Shown here: one piece after another, positions 8,510-16,874 of the stretch
Position numbering within the stretch: position 1 is the stretch's first letter
Layout: every line of letters starts with the position of its first letter
Assembly: GCF_017255295.1 (NCBI RefSeq)
Contig: NZ_JAFKDE010000005.1
Coordinates: 186,001 to 250,000 of the forward strand
Source of the DNA: Nitratireductor aquimarinus
GTDB taxonomy: Bacteria > Pseudomonadota > Alphaproteobacteria > Rhizobiales > Rhizobiaceae
DNA length: 64,000 nucleotides
Reading direction: 5' to 3'
Program-made: the position numbers and the translations under genes
Notes under the pieces: model-generated
Told to the model about the DNA's origin: nothing
What the model saw: the letters and a program-made list of their open reading frames with translations, nothing else
The model's database searches: none

Positions 8510-9196
8510 ATGACTACCCCCCTGATCATATTCGATTGCGACGGTGTTCTCGTCGACAGTGAACCGCTTGCCGCAATCGCCTATGAGCGCGTTTACAACA
8601 AGCATGGTCTGGCGCTGAAGCGCGAGATCGTCGGCCAGTGCATCGGCATGAAGCAGGCCGACATCATTACCCGCATCGAAGAGCTGACCGGCTTTGCCTT
8701 CCCCGCCCATGCGGATGGCGACATCTGGCTGGAGACGAAGGCGCTGCTGGAAGAAGAACTTCAGCCGACGCGCGGCATCGTGCCTTTCCTGAGCAATCTG
8801 AAGACGCCGCGCTGCGTCGCTTCCTCATCCTCCATGGAGCGGATTGAGCTCAGCCTCGGGGTCTCCGGCATTGCCGATTTCTTCGGCGACGACGTGTTCA
8901 GCACCTCGATGGTGAAGAACGGCAAGCCTGCCCCGGACATCTTCCTGTTCGCTGCGGAGAAGCTCGGCGGCGCTCCGGCCTCCTCCGTGGTGATCGAGGA
9001 CTCGCCCTTCGGCGTGCAGGGGGCCGTGGCGGCCGGCATGACCGCCATCGGCTTCACCGGCGGCAGCCACACATTCGACGGCCATGGCGAGAAGCTCAGC
9101 GGCGCGGGCGCACACGCGGTCTGCGCAAGCTGGGATGAGATCGAAGCGGAACTCCGGCAACGCGGCTTCATCGGCGAAGCGGTGGCGGGCGCTTAA
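8510..9196 (+). CDS. HAD-superfamily phosphatase (phosphoglycolate/sugar-phosphate phosphatase-like)
   Basis: Haloacid dehalogenase hydrolase, probably acting on a small phosphorylated sugar or polyol. The 228-aa protein has motif I IFDCDGVLVDSE (nucleophile Asp9, acid/base Asp11), a helical cap (about 16-80), motif II CVASSSSMERI, Lys in KNGKPAPDIF and motif IV VVIEDSPFGVQGAVAAG. It sits between the two polyol operons in the opposite orientation, which suggests a side function such as removing a dead-end phosphate ester; the substrate cannot be read from sequence. Starts with ATG 103 bp after the preceding gene. Confidence 0.88.
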   Translation: MTTPLIIFDCDGVLVDSEPLAAIAYERVYNKHGLALKREIVGQCIGMKQADIITRIEELTGFAFPAHADGDIWLETKALLEEELQPTRGIVPFLSNLKTPRCVASSSSMERIELSLGVSGIADFFGDDVFSTSMVKNGKPAPDIFLFAAEKLGGAPASSVVIEDSPFGVQGAVAAGMTAIGFTGGSHTFDGHGEKLSGAGAHAVCASWDEIEAELRQRGFIGEAVAGA

Positions 9197-9242
9197 GGCC
9201 ACTCCGCTTTTCCGGAGCTGCCTGCTTCCGGGCAAAAGAAAA

Positions 9243-9273
9243 GGCGCTGCCTGTGATGATGGCAGGCAGCGCC
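9243..9273. terminator. Bidirectional hairpin between convergent genes
   Basis: Perfect 11-bp stem GGCGCTGCCTG/CAGGCAGCGCC with a 9-nt loop, located between the HAD gene and the E2 gene, which converge. No long T run on either strand, so termination strength is uncertain. Confidence 0.55.
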
Positions 9274-9411
9274 AGACGCGGTCAAAGTCGTTTTCGGTAT
9301 TCTTCAGGCGGTGCGCCGTTTCATGAGAACGGCGGTCCGCCTTTCTTTTTGGTGGGCTTCCCCGGTGGCGAGCCCCCAAGCCGACCGGGAAAGCCTGTCC
9401 GGAAATTCCGG

Positions 9412-10737
9412 TCAGACGAGCATCGCCATCGGGTTTTCGATGACCTGCTTGAAGGCGGCGAGGAGTTCTGCGCCAAGCGCGCCATCGACAGCACGGTGGT
9501 CGGTCGAAAGCGTGACCGACATCACGGTCGCCACCTTCACTTCGCCATCCTTCACCACGGCCCGCTGTTCACCTGCGCCGACCGCAAGGATCGTCGCATG
9601 CGGCGGGTTGATGACGGCGGCGAAGTCCTTGATGCCGAACATGCCCAGATTGGACACGGCCGTGTTGCCGCCCTGGAACTCTTCCGTCTTCAGCTTGCGC
9701 GAACGCGCCCGCGCGGCCAGATCCTTCATCTCGTTGGAGATGGCCGACAGCGTCTTCTCGTCGGCGCGGCGCACGATCGGCGTGATCAGACCGCCGGGGA
9801 TCGACACGGCAACGCCCACATCGGCGTTTTTGTGCTTCACCATGGCGTTCTCGGTCCACGACACATTTGCGTCCGGCACCATGGCCAGCGCCTTCGCGTG
9901 GGCCTTGATGACCATGTCGTTGACCGACAGCTTGTAAGCCGGCTTCTCGCCATCCCCGGCCTTCACCTTCGGCGCGGCATCATTGAGCTGCTTGCGCAGC
10001 GCCAGAAGCGCGTCGATCTCGCAATCGAGCGTCAGGTAGAAATGCGGGATGGTGGACTTGGCCTCGACCAGACGACGGGCGATGGTCTTGCGCATGCTGT
10101 CGTGCGGGATGAGCTCGTAGGAGCCTTCCTCGAACAGTTTCAGCACCTGATCGTCGGACATGGCCTGCGGCGCGGACGCAGCGGCGGAAGCTGCTTCAGC
10201 CGGCGCGGCTGCTACGGCTGCCTTCGCACCGCCATCCTTGCCGGCGGCTTCCACATCGGCCTTGACGATCCGGCCCTTCGGCCCCGAACCGGCGATGGCG
10301 GACAGGTCGAGACCCGCTTCCTTCGCCAGACGGCGGGCGAGCGGAGAAGCGCGGACGCCGGAGGATGCTTCCGCAGTCGCTGCCGGAGCAGCGGCGACGG
10401 GTGCGGCGGCCTCGACAGGGGCCGGCGCTTCCGCCTTTGCAGGCGCTTCGGCTGCGGTTTCGGCGGGCGCAGAAGCCGGCGCATCGGCCACGGCCTCGCC
10501 TTCTTCATAGATCCACGCCACAACCTGACCGACCGGAATGTCGATGCCTTCCTTGCCGGTGATGTTGCGCACGATGCCGGCGGCAGGAGAATCGATCTCC
10601 ATGGCCGCCTTGTCGGTCTCGATCTCGAACAGAAGATCGCCCTTCTTCACGGTCGCGCCTTCCTCGACAAGCCAGGAAGAAATGCGGCCGGTCGACATGT
10701 CCATGTCGACCTTGGGCAGGATGACTTCAACAGCCAT
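9412..10737 (-). CDS. Dihydrolipoamide acyltransferase (E2) of acetoin/2-oxoacid dehydrogenase-like complex
   Basis: Transfers the acyl group from the E1-bound intermediate to CoA. The 441-aa protein has one lipoyl domain (1-78; lipoyl-lysine Lys43 in EIETDKAAMEI), an Ala/Pro/Glu linker (about 80-128), a peripheral subunit-binding domain (about 130-168; ASPLARRLAKEAGLDLSAI) and a catalytic domain ending in DHRAVDGALGAELL (His414, Asp418). It begins one base after the E1-beta stop, so the two are co-transcribed. No E3 (dihydrolipoamide dehydrogenase) gene follows; E3 must come from elsewhere. Confidence 0.93.
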   Translation of the reverse strand: MAVEVILPKVDMDMSTGRISSWLVEEGATVKKGDLLFEIETDKAAMEIDSPAAGIVRNITGKEGIDIPVGQVVAWIYEEGEAVADAPASAPAETAAEAPAKAEAPAPVEAAAPVAAAPAATAEASSGVRASPLARRLAKEAGLDLSAIAGSGPKGRIVKADVEAAGKDGGAKAAVAAAPAEAASAAASAPQAMSDDQVLKLFEEGSYELIPHDSMRKTIARRLVEAKSTIPHFYLTLDCEIDALLALRKQLNDAAPKVKAGDGEKPAYKLSVNDMVIKAHAKALAMVPDANVSWTENAMVKHKNADVGVAVSIPGGLITPIVRRADEKTLSAISNEMKDLAARARSRKLKTEEFQGGNTAVSNLGMFGIKDFAAVINPPHATILAVGAGEQRAVVKDGEVKVATVMSVTLSTDHRAVDGALGAELLAAFKQVIENPMAMLV

Positions 10738-10738
10738 G

Positions 10739-11749
10739 TCAGCGCGCTCCCGTAACCAGATCGCGGGCCGCCTTGACGATGCCGTCGACCTGCGGAACCG
10801 TCGCCTTTTCCAGCTCCGGATTGTAGGGGATCGGCGTTTCCGCGCCGCCCAGACGGACGACCGGTGCGTCGAGATAATCGAAGGCCTCGCTCTCGGCGAT
10901 CATCGCCGAAATCTCTGCGCCGACGCCGAGCGTCTTAACGCCCTCATAGACGCACATCAGGCGGGACGTCTTGCACACGCTGTCGATGATCGTCTGGCGA
11001 TCCATCGGGCGGATGCTGCGCAGGTCGATGACCTCGACGTCGATGCCTTCTTCGGCAAGCTGCTTTGCAGCGTCCAGCGACTTGTGCACCATGATCGACG
11101 TGGCGACGATGGTGAGATCAGCGCCCTCGCGACGAACGGCAGCCTTGCCAATCGGCACGGTGTAATAGCCTTCCGGCACTTCGCCCTTCATCTTGTAGAG
11201 GAGCTTGTGCTCGTAGATCATCACCGGATCGGGATCCTCGATGGCCGCAAGCAGCATGCCCTTCACATCGTGCGGGGTGGACGGCTGGATGACCTTCAGG
11301 CCGGGCACATGGCCGAGCCACGCTTCGAGGCTCTGGCTATGCTGCGCGGCAGCGCCCGTGCCGGAACCGGCCGGGAAACGCATGACGACCGGCACCGAAA
11401 CGGCGCCGCCCAGCATGTAGCGCATCTTGGCGGCCTGGTTGACGATCTGCTCCATGGCGAGCGTCGCGAAATCGGAGAACTGGAACTCGAAGATCGGACG
11501 CATGCCGGTCACGGCTGCACCGACTGCGACGCCAGCGCCGCCCAGCTCCGAGATCGGCGTGTCCATCACGCGCTCGGGGCCGAAGCGTTCCACCAGATCG
11601 CCGGTGACCTGGAATGCGCCACCATAGACGCCGATGTCCTCGCCCATGAGGAACACGCGCTCATCGCGCTCCATGGCAATGGCCATGGCTTCCTGGATGG
11701 CCTGCGCGTAGCTCAGTTCACGCGTGGCTGTCTCGACTTGCGCGTCCAT
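10739..11749 (-). CDS. TPP-dependent dehydrogenase E1 component, beta subunit
   Basis: Beta subunit of an E1 of the pyruvate/acetoin dehydrogenase type (336 aa). Motifs: [70 protein letters not shown] and a C-terminal transketolase domain ([31 protein letters not shown]). It lacks the N-terminal lipoyl domain carried by the housekeeping pyruvate dehydrogenase E1-beta of rhizobia, which argues for an acetoin-dehydrogenase-like complex. It overlaps the alpha-subunit gene by one base. Confidence 0.93.
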   Translation of the reverse strand: MDAQVETATRELSYAQAIQEAMAIAMERDERVFLMGEDIGVYGGAFQVTGDLVERFGPERVMDTPISELGGAGVAVGAAVTGMRPIFEFQFSDFATLAMEQIVNQAAKMRYMLGGAVSVPVVMRFPAGSGTGAAAQHSQSLEAWLGHVPGLKVIQPSTPHDVKGMLLAAIEDPDPVMIYEHKLLYKMKGEVPEGYYTVPIGKAAVRREGADLTIVATSIMVHKSLDAAKQLAEEGIDVEVIDLRSIRPMDRQTIIDSVCKTSRLMCVYEGVKTLGVGAEISAMIAESEAFDYLDAPVVRLGGAETPIPYNPELEKATVPQVDGIVKAARDLVTGAR

Positions 11750-12783
11750 CAGGCCTGCTCCGTGTAGACGTATTTCTCAAGATTGGCGACTTCGGGCATC
11801 GGGCTTTCCTTGGCGAACTCGATGCCTGCTTCGATTTCCTTGCGGACCCCTTCGCGGATCGCTTCGATCCCGGCGGCGTCGATGACGCCGAACTCGACGA
11901 GTTCTGCCTCGAACGCCTCAATGGGATCACGCTCGGTCATCCACTCCTCGATCTCTTCCTTGGTGCGGTAGCGATTGCGGTCGCTCTTGGAGTGGCCGCG
12001 ATAGCGATAGGTCTTGCACTCGATGAGCGTCGGTCCCTCGCCATTGCGTGCGCGCTCGGTCGCCTCGTGCATGGCCTCGGCCACATCCGACACGACATTG
12101 CCATTCACGATCACGCCCGGCATCGCATAGGCGGCGGCGCGGTCGGCAATGTTAGGCACCGCCGTCGCGCGGGCAACGGAGGTGGACATGCCGTAGCCAT
12201 TGTTCTCGCAGACGAAGACGACCGGGAGCTTCCAGATGGCGGCCATGTTGAGCGCCTCGTGGAACGCGCCCTCATTGTTTGCGCCGTCGCCGAAGAAGCA
12301 GACAACGACATTGCCGGTCTTCATCTTCTTGGCGGTCAGGGCAGCGCCAACGGCAATCGGGAGACCGCCGCCGACAATGCCGTTTGCGCCGAGGTTGCCC
12401 GTCGACACATCGGCGATGTGCATGGAGCCGCCACGGCCACGGCAATAGCCGGTGGTCTTGCCGAAGAACTCGGCGAACATGCGCGAGACGTCCGCACCCT
12501 TGGCGATGCAGTGGCCGTGGCCACGGTGGGTGGAGGTGATCTGGTCTTCATCAGAAAGGCCGAGGCAGATGCCGACAGCGCTTGCTTCCTGTCCGATGGA
12601 CAGATGCATCGTGCCGTGGATCAGGCCACGCATGTAGCTTTCTTCTGCGCCTTCCTCGAACTGGCGGATCAGATACATCTTGCGCAGCGCATCGCGCAGC
12701 TTTTCCTGATCGAACTGCCTGTAGATGAAAGGCTGGTTGGCGCCATCGGTTTTCGAGGCGCTCTTTTTGGCCGTGGCCGACAT
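11749..12783 (-). CDS. TPP-dependent dehydrogenase E1 component, alpha subunit
   Basis: Alpha subunit (344 aa) that binds thiamine pyrophosphate. The TPP/Mg motif is visible as [18 protein letters not shown] followed by FVCENN about 30 residues on; other family signatures are [41 protein letters not shown] and the phosphorylation-loop-like [15 protein letters not shown]. It sits between the DRL-type oxidoreductase gene and the E1-beta gene; the 111-bp gap upstream holds a RIME-like palindrome. Acetoin-dehydrogenase-like function, cleaving an alpha-hydroxyketone, is inferred from context; a 2-oxoacid substrate is the alternative. Confidence 0.93.
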   Translation of the reverse strand: MSATAKKSASKTDGANQPFIYRQFDQEKLRDALRKMYLIRQFEEGAEESYMRGLIHGTMHLSIGQEASAVGICLGLSDEDQITSTHRGHGHCIAKGADVSRMFAEFFGKTTGYCRGRGGSMHIADVSTGNLGANGIVGGGLPIAVGAALTAKKMKTGNVVVCFFGDGANNEGAFHEALNMAAIWKLPVVFVCENNGYGMSTSVARATAVPNIADRAAAYAMPGVIVNGNVVSDVAEAMHEATERARNGEGPTLIECKTYRYRGHSKSDRNRYRTKEEIEEWMTERDPIEAFEAELVEFGVIDAAGIEAIREGVRKEIEAGIEFAKESPMPEVANLEKYVYTEQA

Positions 12784-12800
12784 TTTTACGCTCCTGTCTA

Positions 12801-12896
12801 GAGCATCGGACCGAAAAGCGGGAACCGGCTTCCGGTCCGATGTTCCATCAATAAATCAGATCGTCCGTGTGCGCCCGGACGGGCGCATGGCGATCT
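12801..12896. repeat. RIME-like two-part intergenic palindrome
   Basis: First palindrome GAGCATCGGACCGAAAAG...GGTCCGATGTTCC (12801-12846), second AGATCGTCCGTGTGCGCC...GGGCGCATGGCGATCT (about 12858-12896). It separates the DRL-type oxidoreductase gene from the E1-alpha gene and its right end contains part of the TAG stop codon of the former. Close copies occur at 21113-21213 and 17489-17584. Confidence 0.8.
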
Positions 12897-14211
12897 AGCC
12901 GTAAACGAGCTTGTCCTGACGCGCGCGCAGCTCGGCGATCTTGGAACCGGCCGGCGGGGCAGCGTTGTCGGACGTGATCAGTTCACCCTTCTTGATGGGC
13001 TTGGTGACCGTGCCGCCCTGAAGCAGACCGCAGGGGATGGCCCTGGAGGCGCGGGCCTCGGGCACCGTCATGATCCATGCGCGGTAGCAATATTCACCAA
13101 TCGCATCGAGCGTCTCGCCCGGCTGCATGTCCTTCTTGGCGACGGCGCAGACTTCCGCAACCGGCTTGTCCAGCGGCACCATGTCCGGCTTGCCGTAGAG
13201 AACGACGCGGGCGCAGGTGAGCGGCACTTCAAGCGAGGTGAGGTGATAGGGACGGTGGAAGGTGAAGTAAGGGCCCTTGCCCATCTTCAGGTCTTCCATG
13301 CGCTCCGAAATGCGCGGATGCGACATGTCGGCGACAACGAAGACGCCGGGCGCCACGCCCTTGCCGATGGAGTAATCCACCACGCCAACGCGCGACAGCA
13401 CACCGCCATCCTTTTCCGGCACCAGTACGGAGGACAGCTCGTCCAGCGTCGCCTTGGGGCCATGCATGCCCGGCTTGTCCGGCACGAGACCGGTGGCGTT
13501 GGCGATGGCCGCCATCTCGACCATGGTCTTGGAACCATCGACGAACTCGACCAGCATGCGCACATTCATGTTTCGGCGCGCTGCTTCCTCGGCGTAGTCG
13601 TCCGGGATCGCATCGATGTTGAGCGGGTTGTTCTTGCCCTTGCCGGCGGCGACGATGGGATGCCCCATGGCCGAAACGAACTCGATCAGCTCCATGCAGG
13701 AGGACGGCTCGTCGCCAGCGCCCAGCGAATAGGTAACGCCCAGGCGGTCGGCTTCGCTCTTCAGATAAGCGCCGATGGTGACATCAGCCTCGACATTCAT
13801 CATGACGAGGTGCTTGCCGTGCTCCATGGCCCGGAGGCCGATTTCAGCACCGACAGCGGGAACACCGGTCGCGTCGATCACGACGTCGATGAGATCGTTC
13901 TCGAGAAGCAGATCGGCATTGTTGGTGACGGCAACTTTGCCGGCTTCCATCGCCGCGGTCATTGCGGATTGCGTGTCCGCTTCCTTGGCGTGCCCTTCTT
14001 CCTGATAGGCGATATCCACGGCACGGCTTGCCGCAGGCAGGTTCAGCTCCGAAATGGCGCCGATTTCAATGCCGGGCATATGTGCGACGCGGGTGACGAT
14101 ATCGGTACCCATTTCGCCCGACCCCACAAGGCCGATGCGGATCGGCTTGCCGGATTTGGCCCGATCCTCGAGATCCCGGGCAAGGCCGGTAAGCGCAACG
14201 TTGGCAGACAT
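12895..14211 (-). CDS. DRL-family NAD(P)-dependent oxidoreductase (DXP reductoisomerase-like, COG4091) with C-terminal SAF domain
   Basis: Member of COG4091, long called 'homoserine dehydrogenase-like'. The family includes Brucella DRL, which interconverts 1-deoxy-D-xylulose 5-phosphate and 2-C-methyl-D-erythritol 4-phosphate. The 438-aa protein has a Rossmann motif (IRIGLVGSGEMGTDIVTRV, residues 23-41), a catalytic core (LGAGDEPSSCMELIEFVSAM, AAGKGKNNPLNIDAIPDDY) and a C-terminal SAF domain (about 360-430; GGTVTKPIKKGELITSDN). It is the first gene of an operon with E1-alpha, E1-beta and E2. Other COG4091 members may use different substrates, so the reaction is not fixed by sequence alone; the operon favours a catabolic role. 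Confidence 0.85.
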   Translation of the reverse strand: MSANVALTGLARDLEDRAKSGKPIRIGLVGSGEMGTDIVTRVAHMPGIEIGAISELNLPAASRAVDIAYQEEGHAKEADTQSAMTAAMEAGKVAVTNNADLLLENDLIDVVIDATGVPAVGAEIGLRAMEHGKHLVMMNVEADVTIGAYLKSEADRLGVTYSLGAGDEPSSCMELIEFVSAMGHPIVAAGKGKNNPLNIDAIPDDYAEEAARRNMNVRMLVEFVDGSKTMVEMAAIANATGLVPDKPGMHGPKATLDELSSVLVPEKDGGVLSRVGVVDYSIGKGVAPGVFVVADMSHPRISERMEDLKMGKGPYFTFHRPYHLTSLEVPLTCARVVLYGKPDMVPLDKPVAEVCAVAKKDMQPGETLDAIGEYCYRAWIMTVPEARASRAIPCGLLQGGTVTKPIKKGELITSDNAAPPAGSKIAELRARQDKLVYG

Positions 14212-14550
14212 TTCTGACCACTCTCCCAGATGGCGTTTCCTCAGATTGAGGCTTATTGAACATATGTTTAGGTGTCAATACGAATGTCCATTGACGCGAC
14301 AACAACGCCCTGCTCTCCCCAGAACCGTCAGCAGCAAAAGCCCGCACAGCAGACATGACGCTAGGGAAAGAGAAAATCGTAACATTCCAGCTTTTGTGAA
14401 CGCTCTGTTTCAGTTTTCCGATCTGAACGAACGCAAATGGGCTCCCTAAATGAAGAGCCAGCCAGGGAAGACGCCTCGGCTTCGAAGTAATAACACACTT
14501 CCCTGACGGAAATGTGAAACGCTTGTTGATAGCTAACTGGAGTAATGAAA
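14212..14550. promoter_or_regulatory. Divergent intergenic region with candidate operators
   Basis: 339 bp without a gene between the DRL operon and the small secreted protein gene. Near the DRL start it is AT-rich and holds two candidate sites: 14258-14269, whose minus strand reads AAACATATGTTC and matches 11/12 bases of the site upstream of gutM, and an inverted repeat GTCAAT-10 nt-ATTGAC at 14274-14295. The remainder (14300-14530) shows nothing I can name. Confidence 0.4.
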
Positions 14551-14796
14551 ATGAAAACTGCTCTCTCCGCTCTCGTTATTTCCACCTTTATTGCAGCTCC
14601 GGCATTTGCCATTGAGCCGATCAAGGGAAGCATCACCTATGACGGTCCTTCTCAGTCGACGCTGAGCAAAACGCCGGTCGGTTCTGTTCTTCAGCACCAG
14701 TTCAACGCGAACGGCAATGAATATCGCGAGATCTATGTTGTCGGTGACGACGGCCGCCCGGTCCTCGTAAATCGTACGATCGTAGACAACAGCTAA
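14551..14796 (+). CDS. Small secreted hypothetical protein, 81 aa
   Basis: Short exported protein with a clear signal peptide (MKTALSALVISTFIAAPAFA, cleavage after AFA) and a mature part of about 60 residues with no cysteine (GSITYDGPSQSTLSKTPVGS, REIYVVGDDGRPVLVNRTI). The ATG at 14551 is chosen because GGAG lies 8 bases upstream; the ATG two codons earlier is too close. It is followed by a good terminator, so it is a single-gene unit. Function unknown; no family recognised. Confidence 0.75.
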   Translation: MKTALSALVISTFIAAPAFAIEPIKGSITYDGPSQSTLSKTPVGSVLQHQFNANGNEYREIYVVGDDGRPVLVNRTIVDNS

Positions 14797-14818
14797 TGTT
14801 CAAATGAACATTGCAAGA

Positions 14819-14844
14819 AAGGCCCGGACATCGATCCGGGCCTT
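14819..14844 (+). terminator. Rho-independent terminator
   Basis: Stem AAGGCCCGGA/TCCGGGCCTT with a 6-nt loop containing CATCGA, 22 bp after the small secreted protein gene; the following TTCTCT gives a weak U tract. Confidence 0.65.
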
Positions 14845-14879
14845 CTCTGCATGAGGGGGGACTCTACTTCGAAACGCAA

Positions 14880-15764
14880 TTACCTGTTTCGCAATACAAC
14901 ACAGGGCAGCCCGCCACTGCGAAAACGGCGACAGACACGCACCGCATCCGGCCGGCTGTCAGCGCCGATGCGGACCGCATAGATGCCGCGCCATCCGCGC
15001 GGCGAGCGCACCCGGGTTATGACCGGCTCGTAATCCTTCAGAAGCGCTGCATGCCGGCGCAGAACCATCTGCCAAAGCCTTATCGCCACATCGCGGCGAA
15101 AATGCCCCGCCACCTGCACGCCCCAGGGCTGGGTGTGAACACTGGCCATCGCCATGACGGCGCGGGCGGAGACAGGCAAGGCAAGACAGGCCTCATCGAA
15201 CGGCTTGTCGGGATGCAATGGCTGAACCTTTGCAGCGCGCGTGCGCTCGGAGAACGTATCGACCGGCTCCCCCAGGATCGCCATGACGTAATTCTCGGTT
15301 TCGAGCGGCAGGAAACCGCCCTTCGAGAGCCAGCGTGAGACACGCCCCTCTCCCGCATTGTAAGCGGCGGCGGCCAAACCGAGATTGCCGTACTTCTCTT
15401 TCAGCTCCGCCAGATAGGCAGCCGAGGCCGGTATCGCCTTTTCAATATCAAATGCATCGTCGAGGCCGCGCATCGCCGCTGTGCCCGGCATGAACTGCGC
15501 CACGCCCTCCGCCCCCTTGGGACTGACGGCATTGGGATTGAAGCGACTTTCCTTCCAGAGGAGTCGGGCAAGGAAAGCGGGCTCCATGCGGTTGTCCCGC
15601 GCCTCAGCCTCCACGATCCGGCAGATGGAGGCGATGAGCGTCGCCTTCTCCGTTTCATCCTTCTTCTGGTCGCCCTGCTCCGCGCGAACGGAAGAAAGGC
15701 CGGGCAGAAGCATGACGAGCATGGCAATATGCAAGATCAGCCAGCGGGAACGGACATGCTGCAT
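14880..15764 (-). CDS. Lytic transglycosylase (SLT domain), periplasmic
   Basis: Cleaves the glycan strand of peptidoglycan, forming 1,6-anhydro-MurNAc ends. The 294-aa protein has a hydrophobic signal segment (about 8-28), then an SLT domain (about 42-165) with catalytic Glu72 in [10 protein letters not shown], and the family motifs [35 protein letters not shown] and ENYVMAILG. The C-terminal 100 residues ([18 protein letters not shown] to PCVVLRNR) form a separate domain that resembles a SPOR-like peptidoglycan-binding fold (gene ends right after it). Single gene; stands next to tRNA-Ala. Confidence 0.88.
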   Translation of the reverse strand: MQHVRSRWLILHIAMLVMLLPGLSSVRAEQGDQKKDETEKATLIASICRIVEAEARDNRMEPAFLARLLWKESRFNPNAVSPKGAEGVAQFMPGTAAMRGLDDAFDIEKAIPASAAYLAELKEKYGNLGLAAAAYNAGEGRVSRWLSKGGFLPLETENYVMAILGEPVDTFSERTRAAKVQPLHPDKPFDEACLALPVSARAVMAMASVHTQPWGVQVAGHFRRDVAIRLWQMVLRRHAALLKDYEPVITRVRSPRGWRGIYAVRIGADSRPDAVRVCRRFRSGGLPCVVLRNR

Positions 15765-15892
15765 CGGGCACCCTTTCGCTCTGGCCGAAGCGTAGGGCCA
15801 GCCCCGACGACAGGCAAGCCGCAGGAAAGAAGCCGCAATGGCAAAGAGCCGTTTGCCGCATCAAAAAGCCGTCGATCATTCCGAAGGAGGCA

Positions 15893-15968
<76 letters not shown>

Positions 15969-16184
15969 GTTCCACCGATTGCACGCATTTAGGTATGCGG
16001 AAGCGGGCCTGTCAAGAAGTGCGCGCGCAAGAAGAGAGCGCATGGAAACTGCACCCTGCGCCGTGCAAAAATTCCCTCCAGACTTGCCGCATCCACCGCC
16101 AATGGCTACATGTCGCAAAATTGCCGGCATGCAATGCAGGAACCGCCTGTGCGTGCCGCGCTTAACACGGCCCAGGAGACCGGC

Positions 16185-16475
16185 ATGCTCGCGCTTATCC
16201 AGACCATCATCATGGCGCTCGACATCTATTGGTGGCTGATCATCGCCTCCGCCATCTTTTCCTGGCTGTATGCCTTCAATGTGGTCAACCCGCGCAACCA
16301 GTTCGTCGGGTCCATCGGCAACTTTCTCTACCGCGTGACGGAGCCGGCGCTGCGCCCCATTCGCAAGGTCCTTCCGGACCTCGGCGGCATCGACATTTCG
16401 CCGATCATCCTGCTTCTGGCGCTGTTCTTCATTCGCCAGTTCATCCTGACCACCGTCGCCCCGGCGCTTCTCTGA
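16185..16475 (+). CDS. YggT family membrane protein
   Basis: Small integral membrane protein (96 aa) of the YggT family, associated in other bacteria with membrane integrity and cell division/osmotic stress. Two hydrophobic halves ([21 protein letters not shown] and [20 protein letters not shown]) flank the conserved loop [30 protein letters not shown]. The ATG at 16185 is chosen since GGAG stands 6 bases upstream; upstream in-frame ATGs give a poor soluble N-terminus. It is followed after 3 bp by the DUF167 gene, the usual yggT-yggU pairing. Confidence 0.93.
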   Translation: MLALIQTIIMALDIYWWLIIASAIFSWLYAFNVVNPRNQFVGSIGNFLYRVTEPALRPIRKVLPDLGGIDISPIILLLALFFIRQFILTTVAPALL

Positions 16476-16478
16476 TCC

Positions 16479-16805
16479 ATGTCGGAACTGCCCGCCTTCT
16501 GCCGACAGGCCGATGACGGGCTGGTGCTGTTTGTGCGCCTGACGCCGAAATCGTCGCGCGACGCCATTGAAGGCCCGGCGGAAACGGCGGATGGTCGCTG
16601 CCATCTGAAAGCGCGGGTGCGCGCCGTGCCGGAAAACGGCAAGGCCAATGCCGCGCTTGAAAAACTGCTCGCCAAGCAGCTTCGCGTGCCCGCAGGCAGC
16701 GTTTCGGTGACCGGCGGAAGCACCTCGCGCCTCAAGACCGTGACAGTGGCGAACACCGACAAGGATGTGCTCGACCGGCTCTCAGGCTTCGCTGCAGAAA
16801 AATAA
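16479..16805 (+). CDS. DUF167 (YggU) family protein
   Basis: 108-aa soluble protein of the YggU/DUF167 family, biochemical role unknown. Family signatures: LFVRLTPKSSRDAIEG near the N-terminus and VRAVPENGKANAALEKLLAK in the middle, then SVSVTGGSTSRLKTV. Directly behind the YggT gene in the same operon (3-bp gap), as in many proteobacteria. Confidence 0.92.
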   Translation: MSELPAFCRQADDGLVLFVRLTPKSSRDAIEGPAETADGRCHLKARVRAVPENGKANAALEKLLAKQLRVPAGSVSVTGGSTSRLKTVTVANTDKDVLDRLSGFAAEK

Positions 16806-16874
16806 GGTTCCCCTGTCGAAACAGGCTATGCTCCGCCCCCAAGGGGGATGAGGGTGATGAAGAGGAGCCTGCCC

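Noticed and set aside
9412-12783. Housekeeping pyruvate dehydrogenase complex
   Set aside because: E1-beta lacks the lipoyl domain usual in rhizobia, E3 is absent and the operon starts with a DRL-type oxidoreductase.
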